Positions 1-7,212 of a DNA stretch of 21,834 nt are shown piece after piece (within the stretch, counting starts at the first letter, position 1; each line of letters opens with the position of its first letter). The notes below the pieces were generated by a model. That model was not told the DNA's origin, made no database searches, and saw only the letters and a program-made list of their open reading frames with translations. Position numbers and translations under genes: made by a program. Source of the DNA: Bacteroidales bacterium UBA3764 (GTDB lineage: Bacteria; Bacteroidota; Bacteroidia; Bacteroidales; UBA932); the NCBI GenBank assembly GCA_002371115.1, contig DFFY01000041.1, positions 1 to 21,834 of the forward strand. Reading direction: 5' to 3'.

Positions 1-436
1 GGCTGGACAGAAGGAGGATGCCTCCAAAGGTGGCGACGATGGAGAACCAGGTCTGCCAGCTGGGATAGAAACGGAGCAGGACCATGATGAGGGCCACCAG
101 GACCGGATACAGATACACCAGCGTTGTGGCCAGTCCCGACGGGATGAACGCATAGGAGGTGAAAAGAAAAAGGCTGCTGCCGGCAAACAGGAGGCCGAGC
201 ACCAGCAGGAGCGGCAGTTCGCGGCCACCTGCCTTGAAGCTCTCCTTCCGCGCCAGCATCCACAGGGACAGGAGGAGCACCGACAGGCCGTACCGGAAAA
301 ACAGCATCACCAGCACCGGGACGCCGCTTTCCATGAGGGGCTTGGCAAAAAGCGGGTTGGTCCCGTAGGACACCCCCGCAACAACACCTGCCACAAGGCC
401 GATGAGCCTTCTATTCTGCTGATTACCTGTATTCAT
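1..436 (-). CDS. EamA/DMT-family membrane permease, 3' part cut by window edge
   Basis: Reading the minus strand from an ATG at 436-434 gives an open frame of 145 codons that runs off base 1. It begins MNTGNQQNRRLIGLVAGVVA and is strongly hydrophobic, with four or more membrane segments. The motif GVSYGTNPLFAKPLM near residues 20-35 is typical of the first EamA repeat, and ATTLVYLYPVLVALIM near residues 105-120 fits the fourth or fifth helix. EamA proteins of the drug/metabolite transporter superfamily have ten helices in about 290 residues and export small metabolites or amino acids, so about half is present here. The substrate cannot be told from sequence. A TAnnTTTG-like box on the minus strand (471-464) lies about 28 bases upstream of the ATG. 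The gene is divergent from the C69 dipeptidase. Confidence 0.85.
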   Translation of the reverse strand, partial: MNTGNQQNRRLIGLVAGVVAGVSYGTNPLFAKPLMESGVPVLVMLFFRYGLSVLLLSLWMLARKESFKAGGRELPLLLVLGLLFAGSSLFLFTSYAFIPSGLATTLVYLYPVLVALIMVLLRFYPSWQTWFSIVATFGGILLLSS

Positions 437-463
437 CGACGCTTTTTCATCTCTAAAGGGATG

Positions 464-471
464 CAAAGATA
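464..471 (-). promoter_or_regulatory. Candidate -7 box for the EamA gene
   Basis: The minus strand reads TATCTTTG here, matching the Bacteroidota -7 consensus TAnnTTTG, 27 bases upstream of the EamA ATG. No TTTG is found at the expected -33 spacing, so support is partial. It forms an exact inverted repeat with the plus-strand box at 484-491. Confidence 0.45.
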
Positions 472-483
472 CTTCTTTTTTTC

Positions 484-491
484 TATCTTTG
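484..491 (+). promoter_or_regulatory. Candidate -7 box for the C69 dipeptidase gene
   Basis: TATCTTTG matches the Bacteroidota -7 consensus TAnnTTTG. Transcription would begin around 496-498, which argues against translation from the ATG at 461. The -33 element is not recognisable. Confidence 0.5.
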
Positions 492-520
492 TACGAATGA
501 GCATTACAACCCCTACACGC

Positions 521-2056
521 ATGAAACGTTTTTTCTCCTTGCTGCTTACTGTAGTTTTTGTCCTGCCGCTTCACGCGCAGGAATTTGACGGCCAAAGCTG
601 TACTTCCATCATGGTGGGCCGGAAGGCCTCCACGGACGGCTCCGTCATCACGTCGCACACCTGCGACGGCCGGTACCGCACCTGGGTGCAGATGGAACCT
701 GCCGCGGACCATGCACCCGGGTCGATGCACCAAGTGCTCAGAGGCACCATGAAAACCCGCTTCCGTGGCGACACCACCGGCGTCAGGCTCATGGGAGAAA
801 TCCCCCAAGTGGCACATACCTATGCCTATCTTAACACGGCCTACCCTTGCCTCAACGAGAAGCAGCTGGCCATGGGCGAGACCACCTTCGGCGGGCCGGA
901 CACCCTGGTAAACAAGGCCGGCTGGTTCACCATCGAGGAGCTGGAGCGCGTGGCCCTGCAGCGCTGCGACAACGCCCGCGACGCCATCCGCCTCATGGGC
1001 GCCCTGGCAGAGCAGTACGGCTACGGGGACGGTGGCGAATGCCTCACGGTGGCCGACAAGAACGAGGTCTGGCAGTTTGAGATTGTGGGTATCGGCAAGG
1101 ACAAAATCGGTGCCGCCTGGGTGGCCAAGCGCATTCCCGACGACCATGTGGGCGTATCGGCCAACATCCCCCGTATCGGCAAAATTAACCGCAAGGACAA
1201 GGACATGATGGCTTCCGCCAATGTGGAACAGGTGGCCAGGGACAATGGCCTTTGGGATGGGGAAGGCGACTTCGTTTTCTGGAAGGCCTTCAATACAGAC
1301 TATGCCAAAGGCAAAAACTACAACGACCGGGAGTGGTTCATCCTCAGCCATTTAGCCCCGTCGCTGAGCCTCACGTATGACATGGACGAGCTCCCCTTCT
1401 CCGTGAAACCGGACAAACAGGTGGACATCCGCGAAGTGATGGCCCTCTACCGGGAAACCTACGAGGGAACGGACTTTGACATGACCAGGAACATCAAGCT
1501 GGCGCGCCCCGCCACCAGGAAGCATCCGGCCGATACCGTGGTGAGCCCCGTGGCCAACCCCTGGCTTACCACCACCCTGCGCAACACCCTCAACACCCTC
1601 GCCCCGGGAACCGTGGAATTCCGACGGACCGTAGCCGTGGCCTGGTGCGCCTACAGCCACATCACCCAGCTCCGCAGCTGGCTCCCGGATGCAGTGGGCG
1701 GCGTATGCTGGATTTCGGTCGATAATCCCGGCCAGAGCCCCCGTATTCCCGTATTCTGCGGCACCACCACCCTCCCCAGGAACTTTGAAATTTGCGGCCA
1801 GAAACAGTACGTGCCGGACAGTTACCTGTGGCAGTTCCGCCGCGCCAACAAGCTGGCCACCCTCTCCTGGCAAACCACCAAAGAAGGCTTCAACAAGGAG
1901 ATTCTCCGTCTGGAAGACCTGGCCTTCGAGGGCCTTCCCGCCGCAGGCTCCCCCGCCGTCCTCAACGCCTACACGGAATACATTTACAACGAGAGTGTCC
2001 GCGCCTGGCAGACCTTGGAGGACAAATACTGGCTCCAGTTCGGGATGGGCTTCTGA
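521..2056 (+). CDS. Secreted C69-family dipeptidase
   Basis: The product is a peptidase of family C69 (PF03577, PepD-like), an N-terminal-nucleophile cysteine dipeptidase. I chose the ATG at 521 because it directly starts a signal peptide (MKRFFSLLLTVVFVLPLHAQ) and lies downstream of the likely promoter at 484-491. The in-frame ATGs at 461 and 497 add only a non-hydrophobic leader. From 521 the protein has 511 residues. The expected nucleophile is Cys27 in the segment CTSIMVGRKASTDGSVITSH, which matches the family's CTxxxVGxxAsxDGS signature. In this family the cysteine becomes the new N-terminus after processing. The rest is full length for the family (about 500 residues). The signal peptide places it in the periplasm or outside the cell, where it would hydrolyse dipeptides. 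A decayed reductase gene follows directly after the stop codon. Confidence 0.9.
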   Translation: MKRFFSLLLTVVFVLPLHAQEFDGQSCTSIMVGRKASTDGSVITSHTCDGRYRTWVQMEPAADHAPGSMHQVLRGTMKTRFRGDTTGVRLMGEIPQVAHTYAYLNTAYPCLNEKQLAMGETTFGGPDTLVNKAGWFTIEELERVALQRCDNARDAIRLMGALAEQYGYGDGGECLTVADKNEVWQFEIVGIGKDKIGAAWVAKRIPDDHVGVSANIPRIGKINRKDKDMMASANVEQVARDNGLWDGEGDFVFWKAFNTDYAKGKNYNDREWFILSHLAPSLSLTYDMDELPFSVKPDKQVDIREVMALYRETYEGTDFDMTRNIKLARPATRKHPADTVVSPVANPWLTTTLRNTLNTLAPGTVEFRRTVAVAWCAYSHITQLRSWLPDAVGGVCWISVDNPGQSPRIPVFCGTTTLPRNFEICGQKQYVPDSYLWQFRRANKLATLSWQTTKEGFNKEILRLEDLAFEGLPAAGSPAVLNAYTEYIYNESVRAWQTLEDKYWLQFGMGF

Positions 2057-2082
2057 TAAAGCCACCCTCTGGGCTCACCCCT

Positions 2083-2272
2083 GCCGCCCGGCGTGGGCAA
2101 ACCCTCGCTCAAATGGCCTTGGCCTGGTGCCTCAAGGATGAAGCGCGTGACCAGCGTTATCGTGGGCGCCAGCCGCGGCTCCCAGTTGGAGGACGACTTC
2201 CAAGCCTTGGAAAACATCCATTTCACCCAGGAAGAACTGCAAGCTATTAATCAAACGCTATCACAACTATGA
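2083..2272 (+). pseudogene. Aldo/keto reductase 3' remnant with a frameshift
   Basis: Two adjacent frames together encode the C-terminal end of an aldo/keto reductase of the YghZ (L-glyceraldehyde-3-phosphate reductase) type. The first frame gives RRGQTLAQMALAWCLKDE (2089-2142). After one extra base near 2143 the next frame gives RVTSVIVGASRGSQLEDDF and continues through QALENIHFTQEELQAINQ to a TGA at 2270-2272. RGQ.LAQMAL.W and RVTSVxxGAS are conserved around the NADP(H)-binding end of that family. The upstream roughly 250 residues, including the catalytic tetrad, are absent, and the remnant begins within about 30 bases of the dipeptidase stop. The TGA overlaps the ATG of the next gene (ATGA), so the reductase was probably the upstream gene of an operon with the zinc peptidase. 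Confidence 0.8.
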
Positions 2273-3135
2273 AACTTGACGGAAGACGCGAAAGCACACA
2301 TGTAGAGGACCGCAGAGGCCTGAGCGGCGGCAAAAAGGCCGGAATGGGACTGGGCGGCATTGCCGTCATTGCCATCATTACGCTCCTGATGGGCGGCAAC
2401 CTGGGCGATGTTTTCAAGAACGTGGCCTCCTCCGGCGCCCTGCAGCCGGCAGTGGAAACCTCCTACGAGCCCACGGCGGAGAACGAGGCCCTGGCCAAAT
2501 TCTCCCGGCAAATTCTGGCCTCCACGGAAGACGTATGGGGCAACTACTTCATGGACAACGGAATAGGCACCTATAAAGCCCCCACGCTGGTGCTCTACAC
2601 CGGTTCCACCAGCACCGCCTGCGGGCAGGGACAGGCCGCCATGGGCCCGTTCTACTGCTCGGCGGACGAAAAACTTTACATCGACCTTTCCTTCTTCTCC
2701 AGCATGCGGCAGCAGCTGGGGGCCGACGGCGACTTCGCCTACGCCTATGTAATTGCGCATGAGGTGGGTCACCACGTGCAGCACGTGCTTGGAACGCTGG
2801 ACCAGGCGCATAGCCAGATGGCCCGCATGGACAAGACGCAGGCCAACCGCGTCAGCGTCCGCATTGAACTGCAGGCCGACTTCTACGCCGGCGTATGGGC
2901 CCACTACGAAAGCGCCCTCTTTGGTTCGCTGGAAGACGGCGACCTGGAAGAGGCCATCCGCTGCGCTTCCGTGATTGGTGACGATTACCTGCAAAAGAAA
3001 GCCCAAGGCTATGCCGTTGAAGAATCCTTCACCCACGGCACCGCCGCCCAGCGCATGCGCTGGCTCAAGCGGGGCATGGAGACCGGCGATATCCGTCGCG
3101 GCAACACCTTTGAGCTGAAAGAAAGCCAGTTATAG
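2269..3135 (+). CDS. ypfJ: Neutral zinc metallopeptidase, YpfJ family
   Basis: The 288-residue product matches the putative neutral zinc metallopeptidase family PF04228 (YpfJ). It starts with the family signature GRRESTHVEDRRG (residues 5-17), followed by one membrane segment at about residues 25-42 (GMGLGGIAVIAIITLLMGG), and is anchored with the catalytic part outside the cytoplasm. The zinc motif is HEVGHH with His164, Glu165 and His168. A downstream ELQADFYAG carries Glu200, the likely third zinc ligand. The length is normal. The ATG at 2269 overlaps the stop of the reductase remnant. The peptidase substrate is unknown. A terminator hairpin lies 35 bases after the stop, inside the convergent kinase gene, and only one base separates the two stop codons. 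Confidence 0.9.
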   Translation: MKLDGRRESTHVEDRRGLSGGKKAGMGLGGIAVIAIITLLMGGNLGDVFKNVASSGALQPAVETSYEPTAENEALAKFSRQILASTEDVWGNYFMDNGIGTYKAPTLVLYTGSTSTACGQGQAAMGPFYCSADEKLYIDLSFFSSMRQQLGADGDFAYAYVIAHEVGHHVQHVLGTLDQAHSQMARMDKTQANRVSVRIELQADFYAGVWAHYESALFGSLEDGDLEEAIRCASVIGDDYLQKKAQGYAVEESFTHGTAAQRMRWLKRGMETGDIRRGNTFELKESQL

Positions 3136-3136
3136 G

Positions 3137-3985
3137 CTACCGCAAATAAGCGTTAATCATATTCAGAAGAGGCTCCGACACGGAGCCTTTTCCGTCATGG
3201 AGCTTGCTCACCAGGAAGGTGATTTTGAGGGCGATGAACGGGTACAGCGTCTTTTCATGGGCGGCAATCTCCGCAGCCGGCTCCCCGCTCCAATATTCGC
3301 GGGCGAACAGGGCCCAATGCTTTTTGAGCGTATCCATACCCACATGGAAGATGCTCTGCGCACGTTCCTCGGACATGAAATGATCGGCATAATACATCAT
3401 GCCCAGGTCCCACTCCGGGCAGCCATAGGCAAAGTCCCCCACGTCTATCCACAGGTCCCGCGTACCGTCCGTAATGATATTGCCGATATGCAAGTCTCCG
3501 TGCAGGCAGACGGCAGACGCCGGAATGGAGTCCAGCCTGGCAAGCAGACGGTCTTTCAGGTCCTGGGGCAAACCCTCGAAACGGGATATGTGGTAACGGA
3601 CCAGTTCCCGCATGTCCGGAAGGCGCCCGGTGTCCGCAGGCTTCTGATGCAACTCCCTGGCCAGCCGGGCAAAACGGATGCTCAACGGTTCCAGCTGCTC
3701 CGGCTCCTGGGAAATGATGCGCGTGAAGGAACGTTTGTTGGGAATCAGTTCATATTCGGCACCATAGCGTGTACCGTCCGTCACCAGCCGGACGGGCTCC
3801 GGTGTAGGAATTCCCATCGCATAGACCACCTGATTCACACGGAACTCCCGCTCGGCGCTTTCCGCCCCATAGCCGGGCGTAAACAACTTGGCCAGCGTCC
3901 GGCCGTTCTTATTATTATAAGTGAGGGCTGTACCACCCTCACCTGTCTGAAAATAATCGTTCAGATTTATAAGCTGATAATCCAT
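3137..3985 (-). CDS. APH-fold small-molecule kinase
   Basis: The 282-residue product belongs to the aminoglycoside phosphotransferase-like (APH, PF01636) kinase clan. It resembles the branch that includes TIGR02172, first described from Fibrobacter. The Brenner motif is HGDLHIGNI, with catalytic Asp164 (His162), and the metal-binding motif is WIDVGDFAYG, with Asp181 and Asp184. The N-lobe has TALTYNNKNGRTLAKLF, a plausible nucleotide loop and lysine strand. This fold covers antibiotic, choline, fructosamine and sugar kinases. Nothing specific points to drug resistance, and the context (downstream of an outer-membrane protein gene, 5 bases apart, probably co-transcribed) suggests a housekeeping metabolic kinase. 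Its 3' end contains the plus-strand terminator of the convergent peptidase gene. The substrate is unknown. Confidence 0.8.
   Translation of the reverse strand: MDYQLINLNDYFQTGEGGTALTYNNKNGRTLAKLFTPGYGAESAEREFRVNQVVYAMGIPTPEPVRLVTDGTRYGAEYELIPNKRSFTRIISQEPEQLEPLSIRFARLARELHQKPADTGRLPDMRELVRYHISRFEGLPQDLKDRLLARLDSIPASAVCLHGDLHIGNIITDGTRDLWIDVGDFAYGCPEWDLGMMYYADHFMSEERAQSIFHVGMDTLKKHWALFAREYWSGEPAAEIAAHEKTLYPFIALKITFLVSKLHDGKGSVSEPLLNMINAYLR
3170..3192 (+). terminator. Rho-independent terminator of the zinc peptidase gene, inside the opposite gene
   Basis: AGGCTCCG (3170-3177), loop ACA and CGGAGCCT (3181-3188) form a perfect 8-bp stem, followed by TTTCC; the run is TTTT counting the last stem base. 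It lies 35 bases past the plus-strand stop and within codons of the convergent kinase gene. Confidence 0.75.
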
Positions 3986-3990
3986 GAGCC

Positions 3991-4869
3991 CTATTTTTTC
4001 TTCTTGGGGCCGATGACGCGGGAATAGGCAATCTGGATGCCAATCAAATCCAGGTCTCGGGCAAGGCGGAAGGAGGAGAGTCTGGCATCGTTGGTAGTGA
4101 CATTGCCTACCTTATCCTGCAGCATAAGGGAATACTCCATGCCCACGATAGGAATACAACCGGTAATCATGCTGCCGTCGCGCAGTTTCACGGCCAAACC
4201 TACGGCGCCCTTCAAGCCCACGTCGATATTCCGGCTGATGCGCATTTTGACAATCTCCTCGCCATCTTCCACAATGGGATTGGACGTGGTAACGCCATAG
4301 CGGCCGAACAGACGTCCCTCACCAAACACGGCAAAGGTTTTACTGCCAAAGAAAGACAGATACTTGCGGGCCGTGACCGAAACGCCGCCGGCGTGCTTGT
4401 GCCAATGGCGGTTGGAGATGGTCAAGTTGAGCGCAGCCAAGGCCTCCTTGCCTTCCTCCGTGTTGGGATCCACCGTATTGGTCTTCTCAAAGAACTGCCC
4501 CACCACTTCGCGCAAATCCAGGCGCAGATTCGAGTTGATCCAATAACCGCTGTAGTCCAGGCGGACGCCCAGGGAAAAGTCGTTGGCCAGGAACCAGTTG
4601 AATTTGGGCGCCACGGTCCAGATGTGCGCCTCACCGGAACCCATGTTCAGGAGGGAAAGGACATCGAAGCCGTCTGAACTCACATAGCCGCCGGCCCGGA
4701 AATTTCTGTAGGAACCGGAGATACCCACCGAGCGGGAACCTTTTTCGATAAACACCGTATGTCCTTTTTCCGGATCGTCGAAACGCTCCACGATTTTCTT
4801 GATGGGACTCTGAGCCTGGGCAGAAAGGCAAACTACGAAGGCTGCAAAAATGAGGGTAAGTTTTTTCAT
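3991..4869 (-). CDS. Putative outer-membrane beta-barrel protein
   Basis: The product has 292 residues from the ATG at 4869. I chose this start because it begins a clear signal peptide (MKKLTLIFAAFVVCLSAQAQ) and lies about 23 bases after the predicted transcription start. Upstream in-frame starts would precede the promoter. The mature part is rich in alternating hydrophobic and polar stretches with many Gly and aromatic residues (for example HIWTVAPKFNWFLANDFSLG and LIGIQIAYSRVIG), typical of outer-membrane barrels. It ends IGPKKKK rather than in the usual terminal aromatic residue. I do not recognise a named family or ligand. It appears to be the first gene of a two-gene minus-strand unit with the APH-fold kinase. 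Confidence 0.65.
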   Translation of the reverse strand: MKKLTLIFAAFVVCLSAQAQSPIKKIVERFDDPEKGHTVFIEKGSRSVGISGSYRNFRAGGYVSSDGFDVLSLLNMGSGEAHIWTVAPKFNWFLANDFSLGVRLDYSGYWINSNLRLDLREVVGQFFEKTNTVDPNTEEGKEALAALNLTISNRHWHKHAGGVSVTARKYLSFFGSKTFAVFGEGRLFGRYGVTTSNPIVEDGEEIVKMRISRNIDVGLKGAVGLAVKLRDGSMITGCIPIVGMEYSLMLQDKVGNVTTNDARLSSFRLARDLDLIGIQIAYSRVIGPKKKK

Positions 4870-4896
4870 TTGATACCTTATTGCAATAAAACCTGA

Positions 4897-4928
4897 CAAA
4901 AATAAGAAATTGAAGGCAAAACACCAAA
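4897..4928 (-). promoter_or_regulatory. Promoter of the barrel-kinase unit
   Basis: On the minus strand TTTG (4928-4925) is followed after 20 bases by TATTTTTG (4904-4897), matching the Bacteroidota TTTG-N19/20-TAnnTTTG consensus. The start point would be near 4892, giving a leader of about 23 bases before the ATG at 4869. Confidence 0.7.
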
Positions 4929-4934
4929 CAGCGT

Positions 4935-4965
4935 TTTGCTTTTTGTTCTTTTGTGGGTAACTTTG
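4935..4965 (+). promoter_or_regulatory. Promoter of the kinase-RapZ_C/MurU-like operon
   Basis: TTTG (4935-4938), a 19-base spacer and TAACTTTG (4958-4965) match the Bacteroidota consensus exactly. Transcription would start near 4970, only about 11 bases before the ATG at 4981, and this rules out the in-frame ATG at 4936. The -33 box is just 6 bases from the -33 box of the divergent promoter. Confidence 0.75.
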
Positions 4966-4980
4966 CGCCATTCAATTCCA

Positions 4981-6411
4981 ATGGTCATGCCGGAAAACGT
5001 ATTACGCACTCTATTTGAATCTTATACCGGGCAATCGCTGGAGCAGCTCCAGGAATTACCGTCTTCCGGCAGTAACCGCCGCTATTTCCGCCTTCTTGGC
5101 ACCACCCTCACCCTTATGGGCGTAGTAGGCAACAACCTGGAAGAGAACCGGGCCTTCATCTACCTCTCCCGCCATTTTCGAGAAAAGGGGCTGCCCGTTC
5201 CTGAAGTAGTGGCTGTCAGCGGAGACCAGATAACGTATCTGCAGGAGGACCTGGGCAGCACGGGGCTCTTCGACCTGCTTGCCAAGGGACGTGAAAGCGG
5301 GTCCTACAGCGAGGAAGAAACCCAGTTGCTTTGCCGCACCCTGAAGCAACTCCCCCGCCTGCAGTTTCAGGGCGCAGAAGGCTTGGACTGGAAGCAGTGT
5401 ATGTACGAAGCCTTCGACGAGCGCATGGTGAACTTCGACCTCAATTATTTTAAATACTGCTTCCTCAAAGCCACCGGACTGGAATTCAACGAGGAACGCC
5501 TGCAGGACGATTTTGAGCACCTGAAGGCCGACCTGCTCGCAGAAGAAAGCAACACCTTCATGCACAGGGACTTCCAGGCACGGAACATCCTGTTCAAAGA
5601 CGGGAAGCCGTGGATTATCGACTTCCAGGGCGGCCGACGCGGCCCCATCTATTACGACGTAGCCTCGTTCGTATGGCAGGCCCGCTCCCGCTTCCCGGAA
5701 AGTACCAAGAAAAGACTGCTGGAAGCCTATCTGAAGGCCCTTCAGCAATACCGGAAGGTGGACGAATCCCATTTCTACAGCCGCCTGCGCCTGTTTGTGC
5801 TGTTCCGCACCCTGCAAGTGCTGGGAGCCTACGGCTTCCGCGGCCTCTTTGAACGCAAAGCCCAGTTCATCGCCAGCATTCCCCCGGCCATGGACAACCT
5901 CCGCGGCCTGCTGCAGACGCCTTTCACGGACTATCCCTACCTGAACAGCCTGCTGGAACAAATCACCACCCTGCCCCGCTTTCAGGAAAAACTGCCGGAA
6001 AAGACCGATAAACTCCTGGTGCACATCTACAGCTTTTCCCTCAAGAAAGGCGTCCCGGAAGACCTCACCGGCAACGGCGGCGGCTACGTATTCGACTGCC
6101 GCGCCATCCACAACCCCGGCAAATACGAGCGCTACCGCAATTCCACCGGCATGGATGCGGATGTAATCCGGTTCTTGGAAGAGAACGGCGAGGTCACCAC
6201 CTTCCTGGAGAGCGTATATAAATTGGTCGATGCCCACGTGGAGCGCTTCCTGGAACGGCAGTTCACGCACCTCCAGGTGAGCTTTGGCTGCACCGGCGGC
6301 CAGCACCGCTCGGTGTATTGCGCAGAGCATCTGGCGTCTCACCTGTCCGGAAAATTTGACGTAAAAGTAGTGGTGACACACCGCGAAATGAACATAGAGA
6401 AAAGTGTGTAG
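4981..6411 (+). CDS. AmgK-like sugar kinase fused to a RapZ C-terminal domain
   Basis: The 476-residue product has two domains. Residues about 10-300 are an APH-fold kinase. It has a Gly-rich nucleotide loop (SSGSNRRYFRL), the Brenner motif HRDFQARN with His195 and Asp197, and the metal site IIDFQGGRRGPIYYDVASF with Asp214. The HRDF..RN and DFQ...GP..YD patterns resemble AmgK, the anomeric MurNAc/GlcNAc kinase of Pseudomonas peptidoglycan recycling. Residues about 343-470 match the RapZ C-terminal domain (HIYSFSLKKGVP, FDCRAIHNPGKYERYRNSTG, and GCTGGQHRSVYCAEHL at 436-451) without the RapZ P-loop ATPase. In E. coli that domain binds glucosamine-6-phosphate and small RNAs. The start at 4981 follows the promoter; ATG 4987 is an alternative. 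One base separates the stop from the next ATG, so the two genes are probably translationally coupled. The sugar substrate is inferred. Confidence 0.85.
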   Translation: MVMPENVLRTLFESYTGQSLEQLQELPSSGSNRRYFRLLGTTLTLMGVVGNNLEENRAFIYLSRHFREKGLPVPEVVAVSGDQITYLQEDLGSTGLFDLLAKGRESGSYSEEETQLLCRTLKQLPRLQFQGAEGLDWKQCMYEAFDERMVNFDLNYFKYCFLKATGLEFNEERLQDDFEHLKADLLAEESNTFMHRDFQARNILFKDGKPWIIDFQGGRRGPIYYDVASFVWQARSRFPESTKKRLLEAYLKALQQYRKVDESHFYSRLRLFVLFRTLQVLGAYGFRGLFERKAQFIASIPPAMDNLRGLLQTPFTDYPYLNSLLEQITTLPRFQEKLPEKTDKLLVHIYSFSLKKGVPEDLTGNGGGYVFDCRAIHNPGKYERYRNSTGMDADVIRFLEENGEVTTFLESVYKLVDAHVERFLERQFTHLQVSFGCTGGQHRSVYCAEHLASHLSGKFDVKVVVTHREMNIEKSV

Positions 6412-6412
6412 C

Positions 6413-7159
6413 ATGAAGGCCCTCATCTTTGCCGCCGGGCTGGGCACGCGCCTGAAGCCCCTCACGGACACCTTGCCCAAAGCCCTGGTTCCCGTTTGCG
6501 GGGAGCCGCTCCTATACCATATTATAGAAAAGCTCAAAGCGGCCGGCTATACCCAGCTCACCGTGAACGTGCACCATTTTCCGGAGCAGATCCGCGCCTA
6601 TATAGCCTCCCGCGACTGGGGGCTGCCCATCGCCATTTCCGACGAAAGCGAGCAGCTTCTGGAAACCGGCGGCGGCATCCTGCACGCGCAGCGGCTGATT
6701 CTGCCCACCGAAGAACCCTTCCTGGTGCACAACGTGGACATCATTTCCAACCTGGACCTTCACTGGGTGCGGCAGCAAACCCGGCCGGACGCCCTGGCCA
6801 CCCTGGTGGTGAGCCGGCGGGAAACCCGCCGGAACCTCCTGTTCAGCGCGGACATGCGCCTGGTGGGCTGGACGGACAACCTCACCGGCGAAGTCCGCTC
6901 CCCCTACCCGGACCTGGACCTGACACGCTGTCGCAAATACGCCTTCTCCGGCATTCACAACCTTTCTCCGCGCATTTTCCCGCATTTTGCGGAGTGGGGG
7001 TTCACCGGCCGTTTCCCCATCATGGACTTTTACCTGAAAACCTGCCACAAGGAGCCCATTTATGGCATTTTGGCAGAAAACCTGCAATTGGTGGACATAG
7101 GCAAATTCGACCAGCTGGAACAGGCCCAGCAGCAGTGCGCTGCGCTTTTGGCCCGATAA
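6413..7159 (+). CDS. Sugar-1-phosphate nucleotidyltransferase, MurU-like
   Basis: The 248-residue product is a nucleotidyltransferase of the NTP_transferase family (PF00483). The N-terminal nucleotide loop is FAAGLGTRLKPLTDTLPKAL (residues 6-25) with the family lysine at residue 23. ETGGGI at 84-89 contacts the sugar nucleotide, and Asp109 in HNVDI is the expected metal ligand. The length and the ETGGGI motif resemble MurU, which makes UDP-MurNAc from MurNAc-alpha-1-phosphate. RmlA- or mannose-1-phosphate guanylyltransferase-like activity is an alternative. It sits one base after the AmgK-like kinase gene, and that kinase-then-transferase order is the reason for preferring MurU. The ATG at 6413 is chosen over a GTG at 6404 that would overlap the upstream stop. 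A terminator follows. Confidence 0.8.
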   Translation: MKALIFAAGLGTRLKPLTDTLPKALVPVCGEPLLYHIIEKLKAAGYTQLTVNVHHFPEQIRAYIASRDWGLPIAISDESEQLLETGGGILHAQRLILPTEEPFLVHNVDIISNLDLHWVRQQTRPDALATLVVSRRETRRNLLFSADMRLVGWTDNLTGEVRSPYPDLDLTRCRKYAFSGIHNLSPRIFPHFAEWGFTGRFPIMDFYLKTCHKEPIYGILAENLQLVDIGKFDQLEQAQQQCAALLAR

Positions 7160-7181
7160 TCCCCGCCCATACGTCAATTAT

Positions 7182-7212
7182 CTGCCACACAAACCCGTAT
7201 GGCAGCTTTTTT
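7182..7212 (+). terminator. Terminator after the MurU-like gene
   Basis: CTGCCA (7182-7187) and TGGCAG (7200-7205) form a 6-bp stem around a 12-base loop, followed by CTTTTTT. A competing inverted repeat, CCATACG (7167-7173) with CGTATGG (7196-7202), would remove one arm of this stem. Confidence 0.55.

Noticed and set aside
3137..3985. Aminoglycoside resistance gene
   Set aside because: The fold is shared by many metabolic kinases, and nothing in the context or motifs points specifically to antibiotic modification.
5056..6537. 493-codon minus-strand open frame
   Set aside because: It is antisense to the kinase-RapZ_C gene. The plus product has complete kinase and RapZ motifs and a consensus promoter, while the minus product is low-complexity Gln/Val/Ala-rich with no family match, as expected in GC-rich antisense.
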